A stretch of DNA of 64,000 nt, from assembly GCF_014651915.1 (NCBI RefSeq), contig NZ_BMXU01000001.1:372001-436000 (forward strand). Reading direction: 5' to 3'. Within the stretch, counting starts at the first letter, position 1. Each line of letters opens with the position of its first letter. The notes beneath the pieces were generated by a model. It did not search any database. It was not told where the DNA came from and saw nothing but the letters and a program-made list of their open reading frames with translations. The position numbers and the translations under genes were made by a program. Shown one piece after another: positions 41,763 through 50,475 of this stretch. The stretch comes from Parvularcula lutaonensis (GTDB taxonomy: Bacteria; Pseudomonadota; Alphaproteobacteria; Caulobacterales; Parvularculaceae).

Positions 41763-42541
41763 CGATAGGGAAAGTCGGGCTTCCGCTTGGCAAGAAAGGC
41801 GCGGTAGCCTTCCTGGAAGTCCTCACCGGAGAAACCGTCGAGAAACAGGTTGATCGCTTCTGCGGTGTGATCGTCCCAGCCGCTCTCCAGCCCACGGATC
41901 ATTCGTTTGGTGGCGCGGATCGACCATTGGGATAGAGCTGCCATCTCTCCCGCAAGACTTTGCGCCACCTGGAGTGCCATGCCCGCAGCGACCAAGCGAT
42001 CGACAAGGCGCATGTCCTTGGCTTCTCGGTCCGTAATGATTCGTCCGGTGAACAAGAGTTCCTTGGCCGCCGACACGCCGACCGTTCGGATCAGGCGGCG
42101 CGTATCCGCGGGGTTGTAGAGGATTCCGAGCTTGCCGGGCGTCACCCCGAATTTGGAGCCCGCGCCGGCGATCCTGAGATCCGCTGCGCAGGCGAGGCTG
42201 ACCCCGCCACCCACGCAGACGCCTTCGATCGCGGCGATGACTGGCTTGGGACAGTCCTCCACTGCCTGGACTCCCCCAGCGATGATGTCAGATGTCCGGG
42301 CGGCCTGATCCTTGGTTTTGTAGTTCTCTTCGAACTCCGAGATGTCAGCACCCGCAGCAAATGTATTTGCCTCGCCTCCGTGCAGGATGACCGACAGGAC
42401 AGCCTCGTCGTGCGCGGCTTTGTCGATAAGCTCGGGGATCGCCTGCCACATGGCAAGCGACAGGGCGTTTTTCTTCTCCGGTCGGTTCAGCGTTATATGG
42501 GCACTCGGCCCGATCAGCTCGTAGCGGATGTGCCCGGTCAT
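41759..42541 (-). CDS. enoyl-CoA hydratase/isomerase (crotonase)
   Basis: The 260-residue crotonase-fold protein has HITLNRPEKKNALSLAMWQA, the oxyanion strand NTFAAGADISEFEENYKTKD, and IAAIEGVCVGGGVSLACAAD, then LRIAGAGSKFGVTPGKLGI. In crotonases two glutamates do the hydration chemistry. Here the first lies near EGVCVGGG, but the second position in GVTPGKLGI carries Pro-Gly-Lys, so an isomerase or hydrolase activity is possible. ATGA overlap with the FAD/ALDH fusion makes it the last gene of the operon starting at 46224. Confidence 0.88.
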   Translation of the reverse strand: MTGHIRYELIGPSAHITLNRPEKKNALSLAMWQAIPELIDKAAHDEAVLSVILHGGEANTFAAGADISEFEENYKTKDQAARTSDIIAGGVQAVEDCPKPVIAAIEGVCVGGGVSLACAADLRIAGAGSKFGVTPGKLGILYNPADTRRLIRTVGVSAAKELLFTGRIITDREAKDMRLVDRLVAAGMALQVAQSLAGEMAALSQWSIRATKRMIRGLESGWDDHTAEAINLFLDGFSGEDFQEGYRAFLAKRKPDFPYR

Positions 42542-45500
42542 TGATCCTCTGAGAATGCAGATAGCGGCAAAGGTTCGCCATGTTGCGCGATCAAGGCCTT
42601 GCGCCGCAAGAACCTCTGGAAGCCTGCCGGACCCATCCGCGATCCGCCGAGACCTGACAGCTTGAAGCTGTGCTTCTCTGCTTCATGGAACAGTGAAGTG
42701 AGGGCCGCATCGTTGAGGCTGACCGCTCCGGCGTTGATGCGACGTGCGATGCGTTCCGCCTCTTCAAGGGTGCCCGCAATGACGGCGGCTGACAAACCGT
42801 ACTCGCTGTCGTTGGCCAGGTTCACCGCGTCGTCTTCGTCCTTGTATCCCATGACCGGGATGACGGGTCCGAACGTTTCTTCTCGCATGACTTTCATATC
42901 GTGGTTGACGTCGACCAGAACCGTTGGGCGCAGCCATAGGCCGCCATCCAGCGTCTCTATCGTCCCGCCCGTCAGGACCTTCGCCCCTCGGCGTCTCGCG
43001 TCTTCGATCTGTAGACGGATAATATCTGCTTGTTTCTCGAAGATGATAGGACCGATTTCGCCTGAGGCAATGTCAGGATGATTGAGCCTTACGGCCTCGG
43101 CTTTCTGGACCAGTAGGTCGACGAATTCACCTAGTACGGATTGATGGACATAGACGCGCTCGATGGATTGACAGGCCTGTCCGCTGGACAGAGTGGCGCC
43201 GCGAAGAGCTGCTGTCGCTGCCCTCTCGAGGTCGGCGGTTCCGGTGACGATGAGGGGATCCTTTCCACCGAGCTCGAGAAATGCAGGGATGAGACGCTCC
43301 GCTGCAGCACGCGCGACCTTCTTTCCCGTTGCAACTGACCCCGTGAAGCAGACGGCATCGACTTGCGCGATCAGAGCCGCGCCCGTCTGGCCTCCGCCCT
43401 GCACGAAACCCAGCACGTGATCGAGGCCGGCCTGCCGGATCGCATCGCTCAGGGGGCGGACGAAGCGGGGTGTAACTTCGGAAGGTTTCACAATGACCGT
43501 GGACCCGGCGAGAAGCGCCGGGACAGTGTCAATCATGCTGAGCGTGAGGGGGAAGTTCCAGGGGGAGATAACACCGACCCTCCCATAAGGAACAAATTGC
43601 GGACGATGTCTAATGCTCGGATTTTGTCGGCCTTCCTGCCATCCGTCGGGCAGAAGGTGCGGAATCTGCTTCACCCAACCTTCGATCGAGGCGGCAAGAC
43701 CACTGACCTCGAGGCGGGCAATCCGCCTGCGACCGGTATCCTGCTCCAGGGCTTCCGCAATTTCATCCGCATGCGCTATCAGGGTCTCCGCGAGGCTGAG
43801 CAGTCTTTCGCCGCGATCGTCAAGGGAGAGTGCTTGCCAGGCTTCTGACGCAGCGGATTGGCGTTCCGCCAAGGCCTTGATGTCTTCCCTTGAAGCCGGG
43901 ATGAGATGTTCATCGATCCTTCCGGTGCGGGGATTTCTGACAGGTATCGGCTGTTGCTTGCGCGCAAGGCCAAGGGCGCCGGGGTTGACGAGCCCGTTCT
44001 CATCGACGGCACCCTTGATCCTTTCGAGAAGGGCGCTCACCTCGGGCCGGAGCTGATCCTTGTACCGATAGGTTCGCCCGATCTGGAAGTGGGCCGCGCT
44101 ATATTTTTCGAAGATGTCAAGACAGGTTTGGCGAGCCCTCTCGACGACTGCCGTAGCGCTCGGATTTTCCGGGAATGTCTGGAGCTTGTCCAGGAAGCTC
44201 CGCTCGACCGACGTTTCGTGGATGGCGAAGCGCTTTTCCGGCCAGAGAAACACCGGCTCGATGAGATAACCGTTGTTGGAGAGAGTGGTGATGAGAAATC
44301 CAGTTGTGATCTGGTGCGCCTGAAAATCGCTCTCCATACGGTCAAAAGCATCCGCGATCTCCCGCCACGCCTTAGGTCCATCAGCCATGGAGACGATGCC
44401 GTGGATGGGGACCCAGCGTTCGCCGCGAGGCCCGAGCATATTGTTGAGGGGGGTGAACGGATTGGCGCGAATGACCTTCGGAATGGTGTTGGCCACTTCT
44501 TTGCCGCCTAGCTGGGAACAGATCCTCCGTAGGCGGTCAAGATCCATTCGCACACCTGCATCGGAACGGCCTTCGACAACGAGGTGAAGCGACCATGTGC
44601 CGTTGCCCAGGAACTTTCGCCCTGCCGTGGCCATTTTCGCGCCTTCGCGAAGGCCCTTCAACAGGTTGCCTTGGCCCAGAACCACCTTGCCTAGGGTTTT
44701 GGCATCAGAGGCGAGGGAAGCGCGCTGCAAACGGACTTCGGTCAGGTTCGGGTCGAAACCGAAAAGCTCCGAGGCGAGACCTTCCTTGCCGACTTCACGC
44801 ATGGCTTCCGCGCATGCATCCCGAGTGGCGAACTCAAAACTCGCATAGTCCTCTGCTTCTGGTTTCCGGATCAGGCGAAAGGTGGCCTCAGCCTTGTGTC
44901 CGAGGGCTCCTGCGTCGCCAAGGAACAGGCCGGTCAGGTCCGGGCCATAGTGGCGAAAGAAAGGTTTTCCATCCTGTATCGCTGCTGTCCCCGTGCGGAT
45001 GAGTGTTCCGTCGGCGAGGACGACGGTCACCGATACGACACTCTCCGAGGTCGGGCCGTAGGTGCCGGCACCGAAGAACGCGTTGTTCTGGGAGAGTCCG
45101 CCGCCAATGGTCGAGGAGATGCCCGAGAGCGGCCCCCAAAACGGAGTGCGAAGCCCGCGGGCGCTGAGAGCGCCATGAAGGCTTTTCCAAGTGCAGCCGG
45201 CCTCGACGGTCACGGTCATGTCGCCTTCATTGATCTCGACGATGCGGCTCAGGCGACGGAAATCGATCAGGCCGATACCTTCGCGGTCGGGCGTGTAGCC
45301 GTTTGTGTACGACATGCCGCCACCACGTGGGTTGAGGGGCACGCCAGCCTGATGGGCTTCGCGGACAACTTCGCAAAGTTCGCTGATCGTGGCCGGTGCC
45401 GCGACGAACGCCGGGGGCTGCCCCTTCTTCCAAATGTCCTGTCCCATCAGCGCCAGGGTTCCTGGGTCGCGTGTCAGGCCGTCTCCCCCGAGCCGCTGGG

Positions 45501-45546
45501 CGAGGTTTTCAGTCAGCCTCGCAATGGTTTCACTTTGGTTGCTCAT
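42538..45546 (-). CDS. FAD-linked oxidase fused to aldehyde dehydrogenase (1002 aa)
   Basis: Two enzymes are fused. Residues about 1-545 are an FAD-linked oxidase of the vanillyl-alcohol-oxidase/4-cresol dehydrogenase type: FAD-binding GVPLNPRGGGMSYTNGYTPD, TVTVEAGCTWKSLHGALSAR, GGGLSQNNAFFGAGTYGPTS and a C-terminal QIGRTYRYKDQL, ending at VNPGALGLAR. Residues about 565-1002 are an NAD(P) aldehyde dehydrogenase: GRVGVISPWNFPLTLSMIDT, FTGSVATGKKVARAAAERLI, FLELGGKD with the catalytic Glu, and SSGQACQSIERV with nucleophile Cys about 792. The pair would oxidise a methyl or alcohol group to an aldehyde and on to the acid without release. The start is ATG 45546. It is second in the site A operon, 12 nt after a membrane-protein gene. 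Confidence 0.92.
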   Translation of the reverse strand: MSNQSETIARLTENLAQRLGGDGLTRDPGTLALMGQDIWKKGQPPAFVAAPATISELCEVVREAHQAGVPLNPRGGGMSYTNGYTPDREGIGLIDFRRLSRIVEINEGDMTVTVEAGCTWKSLHGALSARGLRTPFWGPLSGISSTIGGGLSQNNAFFGAGTYGPTSESVVSVTVVLADGTLIRTGTAAIQDGKPFFRHYGPDLTGLFLGDAGALGHKAEATFRLIRKPEAEDYASFEFATRDACAEAMREVGKEGLASELFGFDPNLTEVRLQRASLASDAKTLGKVVLGQGNLLKGLREGAKMATAGRKFLGNGTWSLHLVVEGRSDAGVRMDLDRLRRICSQLGGKEVANTIPKVIRANPFTPLNNMLGPRGERWVPIHGIVSMADGPKAWREIADAFDRMESDFQAHQITTGFLITTLSNNGYLIEPVFLWPEKRFAIHETSVERSFLDKLQTFPENPSATAVVERARQTCLDIFEKYSAAHFQIGRTYRYKDQLRPEVSALLERIKGAVDENGLVNPGALGLARKQQPIPVRNPRTGRIDEHLIPASREDIKALAERQSAASEAWQALSLDDRGERLLSLAETLIAHADEIAEALEQDTGRRRIARLEVSGLAASIEGWVKQIPHLLPDGWQEGRQNPSIRHRPQFVPYGRVGVISPWNFPLTLSMIDTVPALLAGSTVIVKPSEVTPRFVRPLSDAIRQAGLDHVLGFVQGGGQTGAALIAQVDAVCFTGSVATGKKVARAAAERLIPAFLELGGKDPLIVTGTADLERAATAALRGATLSSGQACQSIERVYVHQSVLGEFVDLLVQKAEAVRLNHPDIASGEIGPIIFEKQADIIRLQIEDARRRGAKVLTGGTIETLDGGLWLRPTVLVDVNHDMKVMREETFGPVIPVMGYKDEDDAVNLANDSEYGLSAAVIAGTLEEAERIARRINAGAVSLNDAALTSLFHEAEKHSFKLSGLGGSRMGPAGFQRFLRRKALIAQHGEPLPLSAFSEDQ

Positions 45547-45558
45547 GTTTGAGCCTTT

Positions 45559-46224
45559 CTAGAGCGATGTCGGCGTCCAGAGGCCGAAGAACGCAGCTCC
45601 GATGAGCAGGAGCCAGATGCCCGTCACGAGAGGCCGTGCCTTTTTGAGGGTTGCTCTGATTTCGGCCTCCCCATGTGCGGATGTCGCGGGGTTCGAAAGT
45701 TTCATCATGGCCGACGGAAGAGGCTTCAGAACCGATCTGATCGCCAGGCCGAGAAGCACGCAAGCCGCGAGAGCAAGGAGCTTCACGGAGAGAAAGAGTG
45801 GCAGGCTGACGATCTGCGCGAGACCGGCGATGGCCCAGCACGCGGCCCCGATGGTCAGTGCCCACCGAAGCGCCATGTCGACGGGCCGCATCCAGCCTGG
45901 CTGCTCGCCATGCTTGAGGTGGATCTGCCATGCGACGACGAGCCAGAACCCCGCAACCAGCGCTGCGGCGATGACGGAGGTCCATCCGAGGTCGACCCAG
46001 CCTTTTGCCTGCGCGAGGGCAAGACCCGACGGGAACGCCAGGATAAGCGCCGAGCGCGGCGCCATGTCGATATCGCCGACGATCTTGGCCGCCAGCATCC
46101 TTCGGTCAGCGGAAACCCCTTCCGCAGAGAGAAAACGGCTGGAATAAAAAGCGCCGAGGTCGCCGCCCAGCCAGTAGACGAACACCAGGATGTGGATCAG
46201 CGCGAGCAGGGCTGGAACAAGCAC
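45559..46224 (-). CDS. six-helix inner-membrane protein of unknown function
   Basis: The 221-residue protein has six hydrophobic helices at about residues 3-25, 52-72, 78-102, 116-138, 142-165 and 197-217. The first contains ALLALIHILVFVYWLGGDLG with a histidine in the membrane. CopD-type or quinol-linked membrane proteins share this layout, but I cannot assign a family. The start is GTG at 46224 after GGGAGG. It heads the operon with the FAD/ALDH fusion, so it may anchor or accept electrons from the oxidase half (inference). Confidence 0.65.
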   Translation of the reverse strand: MLVPALLALIHILVFVYWLGGDLGAFYSSRFLSAEGVSADRRMLAAKIVGDIDMAPRSALILAFPSGLALAQAKGWVDLGWTSVIAAALVAGFWLVVAWQIHLKHGEQPGWMRPVDMALRWALTIGAACWAIAGLAQIVSLPLFLSVKLLALAACVLLGLAIRSVLKPLPSAMMKLSNPATSAHGEAEIRATLKKARPLVTGIWLLLIGAAFFGLWTPTSL

Positions 46225-46241
46225 GATAATGGCCTCCCAGG

Positions 46242-46257
46242 AAAAGATATATCATTT
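46242..46257 (-). promoter_or_regulatory. site A operator 9, upstream of the membrane/FAD-ALDH operon
   Basis: AAAAGATATATCATTT, flanked by G and CC, 17 nt before the GTG start of the membrane protein gene and 24 nt after the GntR regulator 2 stop. Confidence 0.82.
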
Positions 46258-46281
46258 CCCGGTGTCATGGCCATAGGCGAC

Positions 46282-47073
46282 TTATTGTTTCGCTACCCAG
46301 TCCGAATTGCCCGTACCCTCGCGATTCAGGCGCATCCGGTATTCAAAACGATCGGCACGGTACTGGGCCGTGATGTCCTGGACCGGTCGACCTGCGGCAT
46401 CCCGCATGATGCGGTGGATCTTGAGGAGCGGCGAGCCCTTGCTGACACCCAGGTTGACGGCAACCGCTGCTTCGGCGGGCACGGCGGAGATCGTCTGTTC
46501 CGCCTCCACCGGGGCGTGGCCCGCGCGTTCGAGGAGGGAGATGAGCGAAGCCGATGCCAGCTCTTCTTCGTCGTAGGTTTCGGCGATGTCTTCGGGAACG
46601 TGGGTGACAAGGTAGGAGAGGGGCTCGCCCTCAAGGCGGCGGACCCGCACGATTCGCTGCACGATCGCGCCCTGCGGAAGGTCCAGGGCTTCGCACACTG
46701 CCGCGCTGGCCGTCGTGGGTGTGCAATCGAGAAGCTGGACCTCTGTATCGAGGCCCATGCGCGTGAGGCCGTCGATCATGGTGTCGAAGCTGCCGCGGAT
46801 CATCGGCGCGCTGGCATCGTAAGTGACCACGGTGCCGATGCCGCGCTGACGCCTGACGAGACCAGCGGTGGCCAGCTCGTTCATCGCGCGCTTGACGGTG
46901 ATCCGCGAAACACCCAGCTGCTGGGTGAGTTCGGCCTCGGCAGGAAGGCGGTCATTCACGCCCAAGGTGCCATCGGCGATCTTCTCGCGAAGCAGGTCAT
47001 AGACCTGCTGATAGAGCGGTGTCGCGCGGCCTTCGTCGAGCATGGCCGGTGTGAGCTTGAGCGGCTGGGTCAT
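46282..47073 (-). CDS. GntR-family regulator with UTRA domain (regulator 2)
   Basis: The 263-residue protein has a winged helix (TPLYQQVYDLLREKIADGTL, LPAEAELTQQLGVSRITVKR, AMNELATAGLVRRQRGIGTV; about 18-85) and a UTRA domain (about 100-250; VRVRRLEGEPLSYLVTHVPE, then RADRFEYRMRL). The SRITVKRAMNEL helix is the HutC-subfamily type, and HutC-type operators commonly read GGTATA-like, matching site A. A site A lies 24 nt beyond its stop, and its operon's promoter (51192-51218) has A and B sites. I infer that it controls site A. ATG 47073 follows GGGGAGCC; 47043 is an alternative. Confidence 0.9.
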   Translation of the reverse strand: MTQPLKLTPAMLDEGRATPLYQQVYDLLREKIADGTLGVNDRLPAEAELTQQLGVSRITVKRAMNELATAGLVRRQRGIGTVVTYDASAPMIRGSFDTMIDGLTRMGLDTEVQLLDCTPTTASAAVCEALDLPQGAIVQRIVRVRRLEGEPLSYLVTHVPEDIAETYDEEELASASLISLLERAGHAPVEAEQTISAVPAEAAVAVNLGVSKGSPLLKIHRIMRDAAGRPVQDITAQYRADRFEYRMRLNREGTGNSDWVAKQ

Positions 47074-47137
47074 CGGTCGAGGCTCCCCGAAAGATCGAGT
47101 CTTCTCGGAACCATCCGCCTATGATGTCAAGCGCTTG

Positions 47138-47527
47138 TCATGTGGGTCCACCTGCAGCCCTGTGCGCAATGGACTGAACATCCTTCCAGATTTTGCCACC
47201 GATGAACTGGCCAATCGAGTTGGAAAACTCATGATATTCGATCGAGCGATAGAGCCCGCTGGTGATATAAGGGTCGCCGTTCATCAGCTCCTTCGCATCG
47301 TCGAGATCATCCGCAAGGACGAGGAAGACCGAGCCGCAGAGCGCTTCCTGTCCCGGCTCGCGGATTGGGCCGGCCGTCACGTAGCGCTGCCAATGACGCT
47401 CCACATGCTCAAGATGCCCCGCAAGGTTCTCCGTCCGCAGACGAGCGCTGTCGTCTCCATCGCGGCATGTGACGAGGAAGCACTTCTGCTTGAGACGTTC
47501 GACATAGGGAGGTTCTGTGGCGGGCAT
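47138..47527 (-). CDS. YCII-like small protein
   Basis: The 129-residue protein has KQKCFLVTCRDGDDSARLRT, ENLAGHLEHVERHWQRYVTA, a conserved GPIREPGQEALCGSVFLVLA and DDLDDAKELMNGDPYITSGL. This matches YCII-related proteins, which have the dimeric alpha/beta-barrel fold with an active-site His/Asp pair (here HLEHVERH). Some YCII proteins act as chlorohydrolase-type catalytic partners; most have no assigned role. ATG 47527 is 3 nt past the nitrilase gene's stop, so the two are coupled. Confidence 0.75.
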   Translation of the reverse strand: MPATEPPYVERLKQKCFLVTCRDGDDSARLRTENLAGHLEHVERHWQRYVTAGPIREPGQEALCGSVFLVLADDLDDAKELMNGDPYITSGLYRSIEYHEFSNSIGQFIGGKIWKDVQSIAHRAAGGPT

Positions 47528-47529
47528 GT

Positions 47530-48642
47530 TTACCTCTTCAGGATTCCGTCTTGGGTCAAACGGTCGATGACGGCCTGTTGCTGGGCAATGGCCTCGGTCT
47601 TCTCGACCATCTTCCCATCAGCGGAGCGGTTGGGCGGGGCGTGTTCCGCGGCCGCGTAGCCCTGCGCAAAGGCTGTGGTCGGCAGGCGCGAGAGGGTGTT
47701 CGTCATTCCAGTGTTGGCGCGCGCCGAGCGCAGGCCTTCGATGTCGAGGACTGCATTGGCGTTGATCGTCTCGCCCTGGCTCGCTTCAGCGAGAGTCCGT
47801 CCGTACCAGTCCAGAACTGTCGACATGCCATCGGTGGAGGCTGCGGGAACGGGGGTTCCTTCTATCCGCGCCGAGTTGGCAGAAACCACATAGGCGATAT
47901 TCTCGATTGCGCGGGCCTTCTTGCAGATATGCTTCGGTGTCAGCGTCGGAGCGGCGACCTCAGAGGTCGGATGAAGCAGGATTTCTGCGCCTTTGAAGGC
48001 ATGCAGTCTGGCAATTTCCGGATAAAGAATCTCCTCGCTGGCGATCGTGCCGAGGGTGCCGATCTCCGTTTCCGCCACCGGGAAGATCGCGTCGGGGCCA
48101 TAAGCGTCAATATAGGCGTCCCACACATCGTAGGGGCTCGGCGTATAGAGCGAGATCATCCGCCGGTAACGCAGGAGCACATCACCTGATGGTCCGTAGA
48201 CGACGTTGGCCTGAAAATACAGCTCGGGGAAGTTGGGGTCGTTCTCATAATGGTTCGAGCACAGATAGATGCCGAAAGCCTGTGCGATGCCTGCGAGCTT
48301 CTCCGAGAAAGCACCGTCCACGTCGATCGCAGCCTTGTCCTGCCATTGTTCCCGCGTCTCGCGTAGGGGGAAGCCTGTCATCCAGTATTCAGGCAGGACG
48401 ACGAGCTTGAGGTCGTATCCATTGAACCCCTTGAGAAACCCCTTGGCACTGGCGATCTGGCCGCGGACACGGTCGATAGCGCGATGCATCCTTCGATGTG
48501 CCTCTTCTGCGGATGCGTCCTGGTTGACTGCGTCGCAGACGGTCTGGAGAGCGAGAGCCGTGTAGCGCATGGGCGTCTTTCCTCGTGCCAGAACGGGGAG
48601 GGCTGCTACCGTGGCCCCGATCAGGAGTTGGCGTCTGTTCAC
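47530..48642 (-). CDS. exported nitrilase-superfamily protein lacking the catalytic cysteine
   Basis: The 370-residue protein starts MNRRQLLIGATVAALPVLAR, a Tat-like signal peptide. Its carbon-nitrogen hydrolase fold shows the Glu strand LVVLPEYWMTGFPL. At the Lys position it reads YRRMISLY, with Arg where Lys is usual. At the Cys position it reads GTIASEEILYPEIAR, with Ser where Cys is usual. The downstream GAEILLHPTSE strand is normal. So two of the three Glu-Lys-Cys residues are replaced and the hydrolase mechanism is doubtful. It may be a binding protein or a divergent Ser/Glu enzyme (inference). The start is GTG 48642, overlapping the upstream stop by 4 nt. Confidence 0.8.
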   Translation of the reverse strand: MNRRQLLIGATVAALPVLARGKTPMRYTALALQTVCDAVNQDASAEEAHRRMHRAIDRVRGQIASAKGFLKGFNGYDLKLVVLPEYWMTGFPLRETREQWQDKAAIDVDGAFSEKLAGIAQAFGIYLCSNHYENDPNFPELYFQANVVYGPSGDVLLRYRRMISLYTPSPYDVWDAYIDAYGPDAIFPVAETEIGTLGTIASEEILYPEIARLHAFKGAEILLHPTSEVAAPTLTPKHICKKARAIENIAYVVSANSARIEGTPVPAASTDGMSTVLDWYGRTLAEASQGETINANAVLDIEGLRSARANTGMTNTLSRLPTTAFAQGYAAAEHAPPNRSADGKMVEKTEAIAQQQAVIDRLTQDGILKR

Positions 48643-49547
48643 GGAGTTTCACCGAAAAGGTCGACCGCCTTGGCCGCCGTGCAGACCCTGATCTCATCCA
48701 TGGCCGCGAGGCCTGCCAGGATTCGGCGGAGAGCCTCGATGCGGAAAGGCTGGCCCGCGATGAAAGGCGTCAGGGTGAAGGCAAAAGCACCCGCCCCCTC
48801 GTCCTCGTAACGGCCGACATGATCATCCGCAGTGGACAGGATCTGGGTCACCCACTCATCCTCGCTCTGGTTGCGTGTGGCGAGCAGGGTGAAATCCGAG
48901 AGTTCATTGTAATGAGGGACCGCAGTGATGCTGCCGTGCGCGGTCTTCATGGCAAGGGGGCGCATGTCGGCTTCCCAGTCGAGACATACCTTGAAACCCG
49001 CTTCGGCGAGCAGGGGCAGGGTGTTGAAGCTCTCGTTACGCGCCGGGCTCAGCCAGGTCGTCGCTTGGGGAAGCGCGCTCCTCACGCGCTCAATCAGTTG
49101 GCGCTCTTCGTTTTCGGTGAGACCTGCATGGTGGATGTGAGCGGTAGATACCCCGGCTGCCGCGATCTCGTGCTTGCCGTCCTTGATTGCGTCGAGCAGG
49201 GGAGGGTAGCGCTCCGCGGTCGCGGCGTCGACGCAGAAGGTCGCCTTGCAACCGGCGTGGTCAAGCTCCCGGAGTATGCGGAACACTCCGACGCGGTTGC
49301 CGTAGTCCCTGCTCGTATAGTGACGAAGGTCCGGATAAGGTGTTTTCATCCCGGCCGGGTGCCTGAATGGCTCGGACGGCGGGTCGAGCGGGAAGAATTC
49401 GCAAGGGACGACGATTGTCGCTGTAGCCTTGAGCCGCTTCTTGAGCTTGGCTTTCTTGCGCAACGGGACGGGTTCCCAGCCGTAGAACGGCTGGTCAAAT
49501 CCCCGCTTTCGGTGAGGATACTGAAGGTATTCGTCAGGCAGGGGCAA
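48639..49547 (-). CDS. degenerate NodB-fold protein (partner of the downstream imidase-like gene)
   Basis: The 302-residue protein keeps the overall NodB/polysaccharide-deacetylase plan: ATIVVPCEFFPLDPPSEPFR, GNRVGVFRILRELDHAGCKA and PALPQATTWLSPARNES-type segments. The metal-binding strand reads HEIAAAGVSTAHIHHAG instead of HEIxSHG, so a key His is absent from its normal place. The start is best placed at TTG 49547, with GGGAGG 8 nt upstream, giving a 14-nt overlap with the preceding gene; the open frame to 49664 lies inside that gene. It may be a non-catalytic subunit of the imidase-like protein encoded just upstream. Confidence 0.7.
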   Translation of the reverse strand: MPLPDEYLQYPHRKRGFDQPFYGWEPVPLRKKAKLKKRLKATATIVVPCEFFPLDPPSEPFRHPAGMKTPYPDLRHYTSRDYGNRVGVFRILRELDHAGCKATFCVDAATAERYPPLLDAIKDGKHEIAAAGVSTAHIHHAGLTENEERQLIERVRSALPQATTWLSPARNESFNTLPLLAEAGFKVCLDWEADMRPLAMKTAHGSITAVPHYNELSDFTLLATRNQSEDEWVTQILSTADDHVGRYEDEGAGAFAFTLTPFIAGQPFRIEALRRILAGLAAMDEIRVCTAAKAVDLFGETP

Positions 49548-50475
49548 AACCGGTCCCTCCCGTTGCAATGCCGCGCTTTTCGATGTCCGCGAGGGTCTGG
49601 TCCCAGAAGTTATCGCGAAAGTGCTCGGCGATTTCGCTGCCGGTTGCGAACCAGACATCGTCATTGTGCGAAGTGATGTGCTTCAGCACACGCTTGAATG
49701 CCCGCAGGCGATGCGGCTGGCTGACAAGATAGGCGTGGAGCGGGATGCACATCACCGTGCCCGATTGGGAGCCCTCTTCGAGAAGCTGGTCGAAATGGCG
49801 GATCAGGACATCCGCATAACGTTCGGCTGACCATCCCTGCACGGAGTAGCCGATCACGTCATTGACCTCGAGAGAGTAAGGCAGTGAAACAAGCCTGCCC
49901 GCTTTGGTCTTCAGGGGTTGGGGCTGGTCGTCCTGGAACAGGTCGCAGGTGTACCAGAAGTCGTACTCCGCGATGAGGTCGAGGGTCTTCTCCGTATGCG
50001 TCAGAGCGGGCGCGAGATAGCCTCGGATTCGCTGGCCGGTAGCGTTCTCCACACTCTTGATCGAGTCTTCGAGGACGGCGCGCTCCTGCGCTTCATCCAT
50101 GCCGTAGCTGAAACGGGTGTTGTAGATGCCGTGGGAAAAGAACTCCCAGTTGCGCTCGACGCAGGCTTCGATAATCTCGGGATGATGGTCGATGAGGCCA
50201 ATCGAAAGCGAAATCGATCCGCGCAAGCCGTATTTGTCGAACAGCTCCATCATCCGCCAGTGGCCGACGGTGTTGCCCCAAGTCCGCTGGGAGTAGCCGA
50301 CGACATCCGGATTGCCGCGAGGCCAAGGCTTGCGTTGCGGGTTCGGAGGCGGATTCCACTCGTAATACTCGATATTCGGGGCGATCCAGAAGGCGAGCTT
50401 CTTTCCGCCCGGCCACTTGATCCGTGGACGTCCTTCATAGGGCCAGTAATCGTAGAGATTTGGGTCGGAGTGCAT
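49534..50475 (-). CDS. NodB-fold C-N hydrolase, imidase/allantoinase-like (second)
   Basis: The 313-residue cytosolic protein has WPGGKKLAFWIAPNIEYYEW (catalytic strand, about 21-40), NTVGHWRMMELFDKYGLRGS, the metal-binding EFFSHGIYNTRFSYGMDEAQ (about 111-130), and GTVMCIPLHAYLVSQPHRLR near 265. It is in the PuuE/imidase-like section of the polysaccharide-deacetylase superfamily and resembles the 27738-28634 product. It sits between a degenerate paralogue (downstream, overlapping by 14 nt) and the maleamate-amidohydrolase-like gene (upstream, overlapping by 1 nt). Hydrolysis of a cyclic imide to a half-amide fits that order. Confidence 0.8.
   Translation of the reverse strand: MHSDPNLYDYWPYEGRPRIKWPGGKKLAFWIAPNIEYYEWNPPPNPQRKPWPRGNPDVVGYSQRTWGNTVGHWRMMELFDKYGLRGSISLSIGLIDHHPEIIEACVERNWEFFSHGIYNTRFSYGMDEAQERAVLEDSIKSVENATGQRIRGYLAPALTHTEKTLDLIAEYDFWYTCDLFQDDQPQPLKTKAGRLVSLPYSLEVNDVIGYSVQGWSAERYADVLIRHFDQLLEEGSQSGTVMCIPLHAYLVSQPHRLRAFKRVLKHITSHNDDVWFATGSEIAEHFRDNFWDQTLADIEKRGIATGGTGFAPA

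Noticed and set aside
45673-47124. 483-codon plus-strand frame over the membrane and GntR genes
   Set aside because: It is antisense to two well-supported genes and contains no domain.
48585-49676. 363-codon plus-strand frame
   Set aside because: It is antisense to the degenerate NodB-fold gene; composition reflects GC-rich shadow coding.
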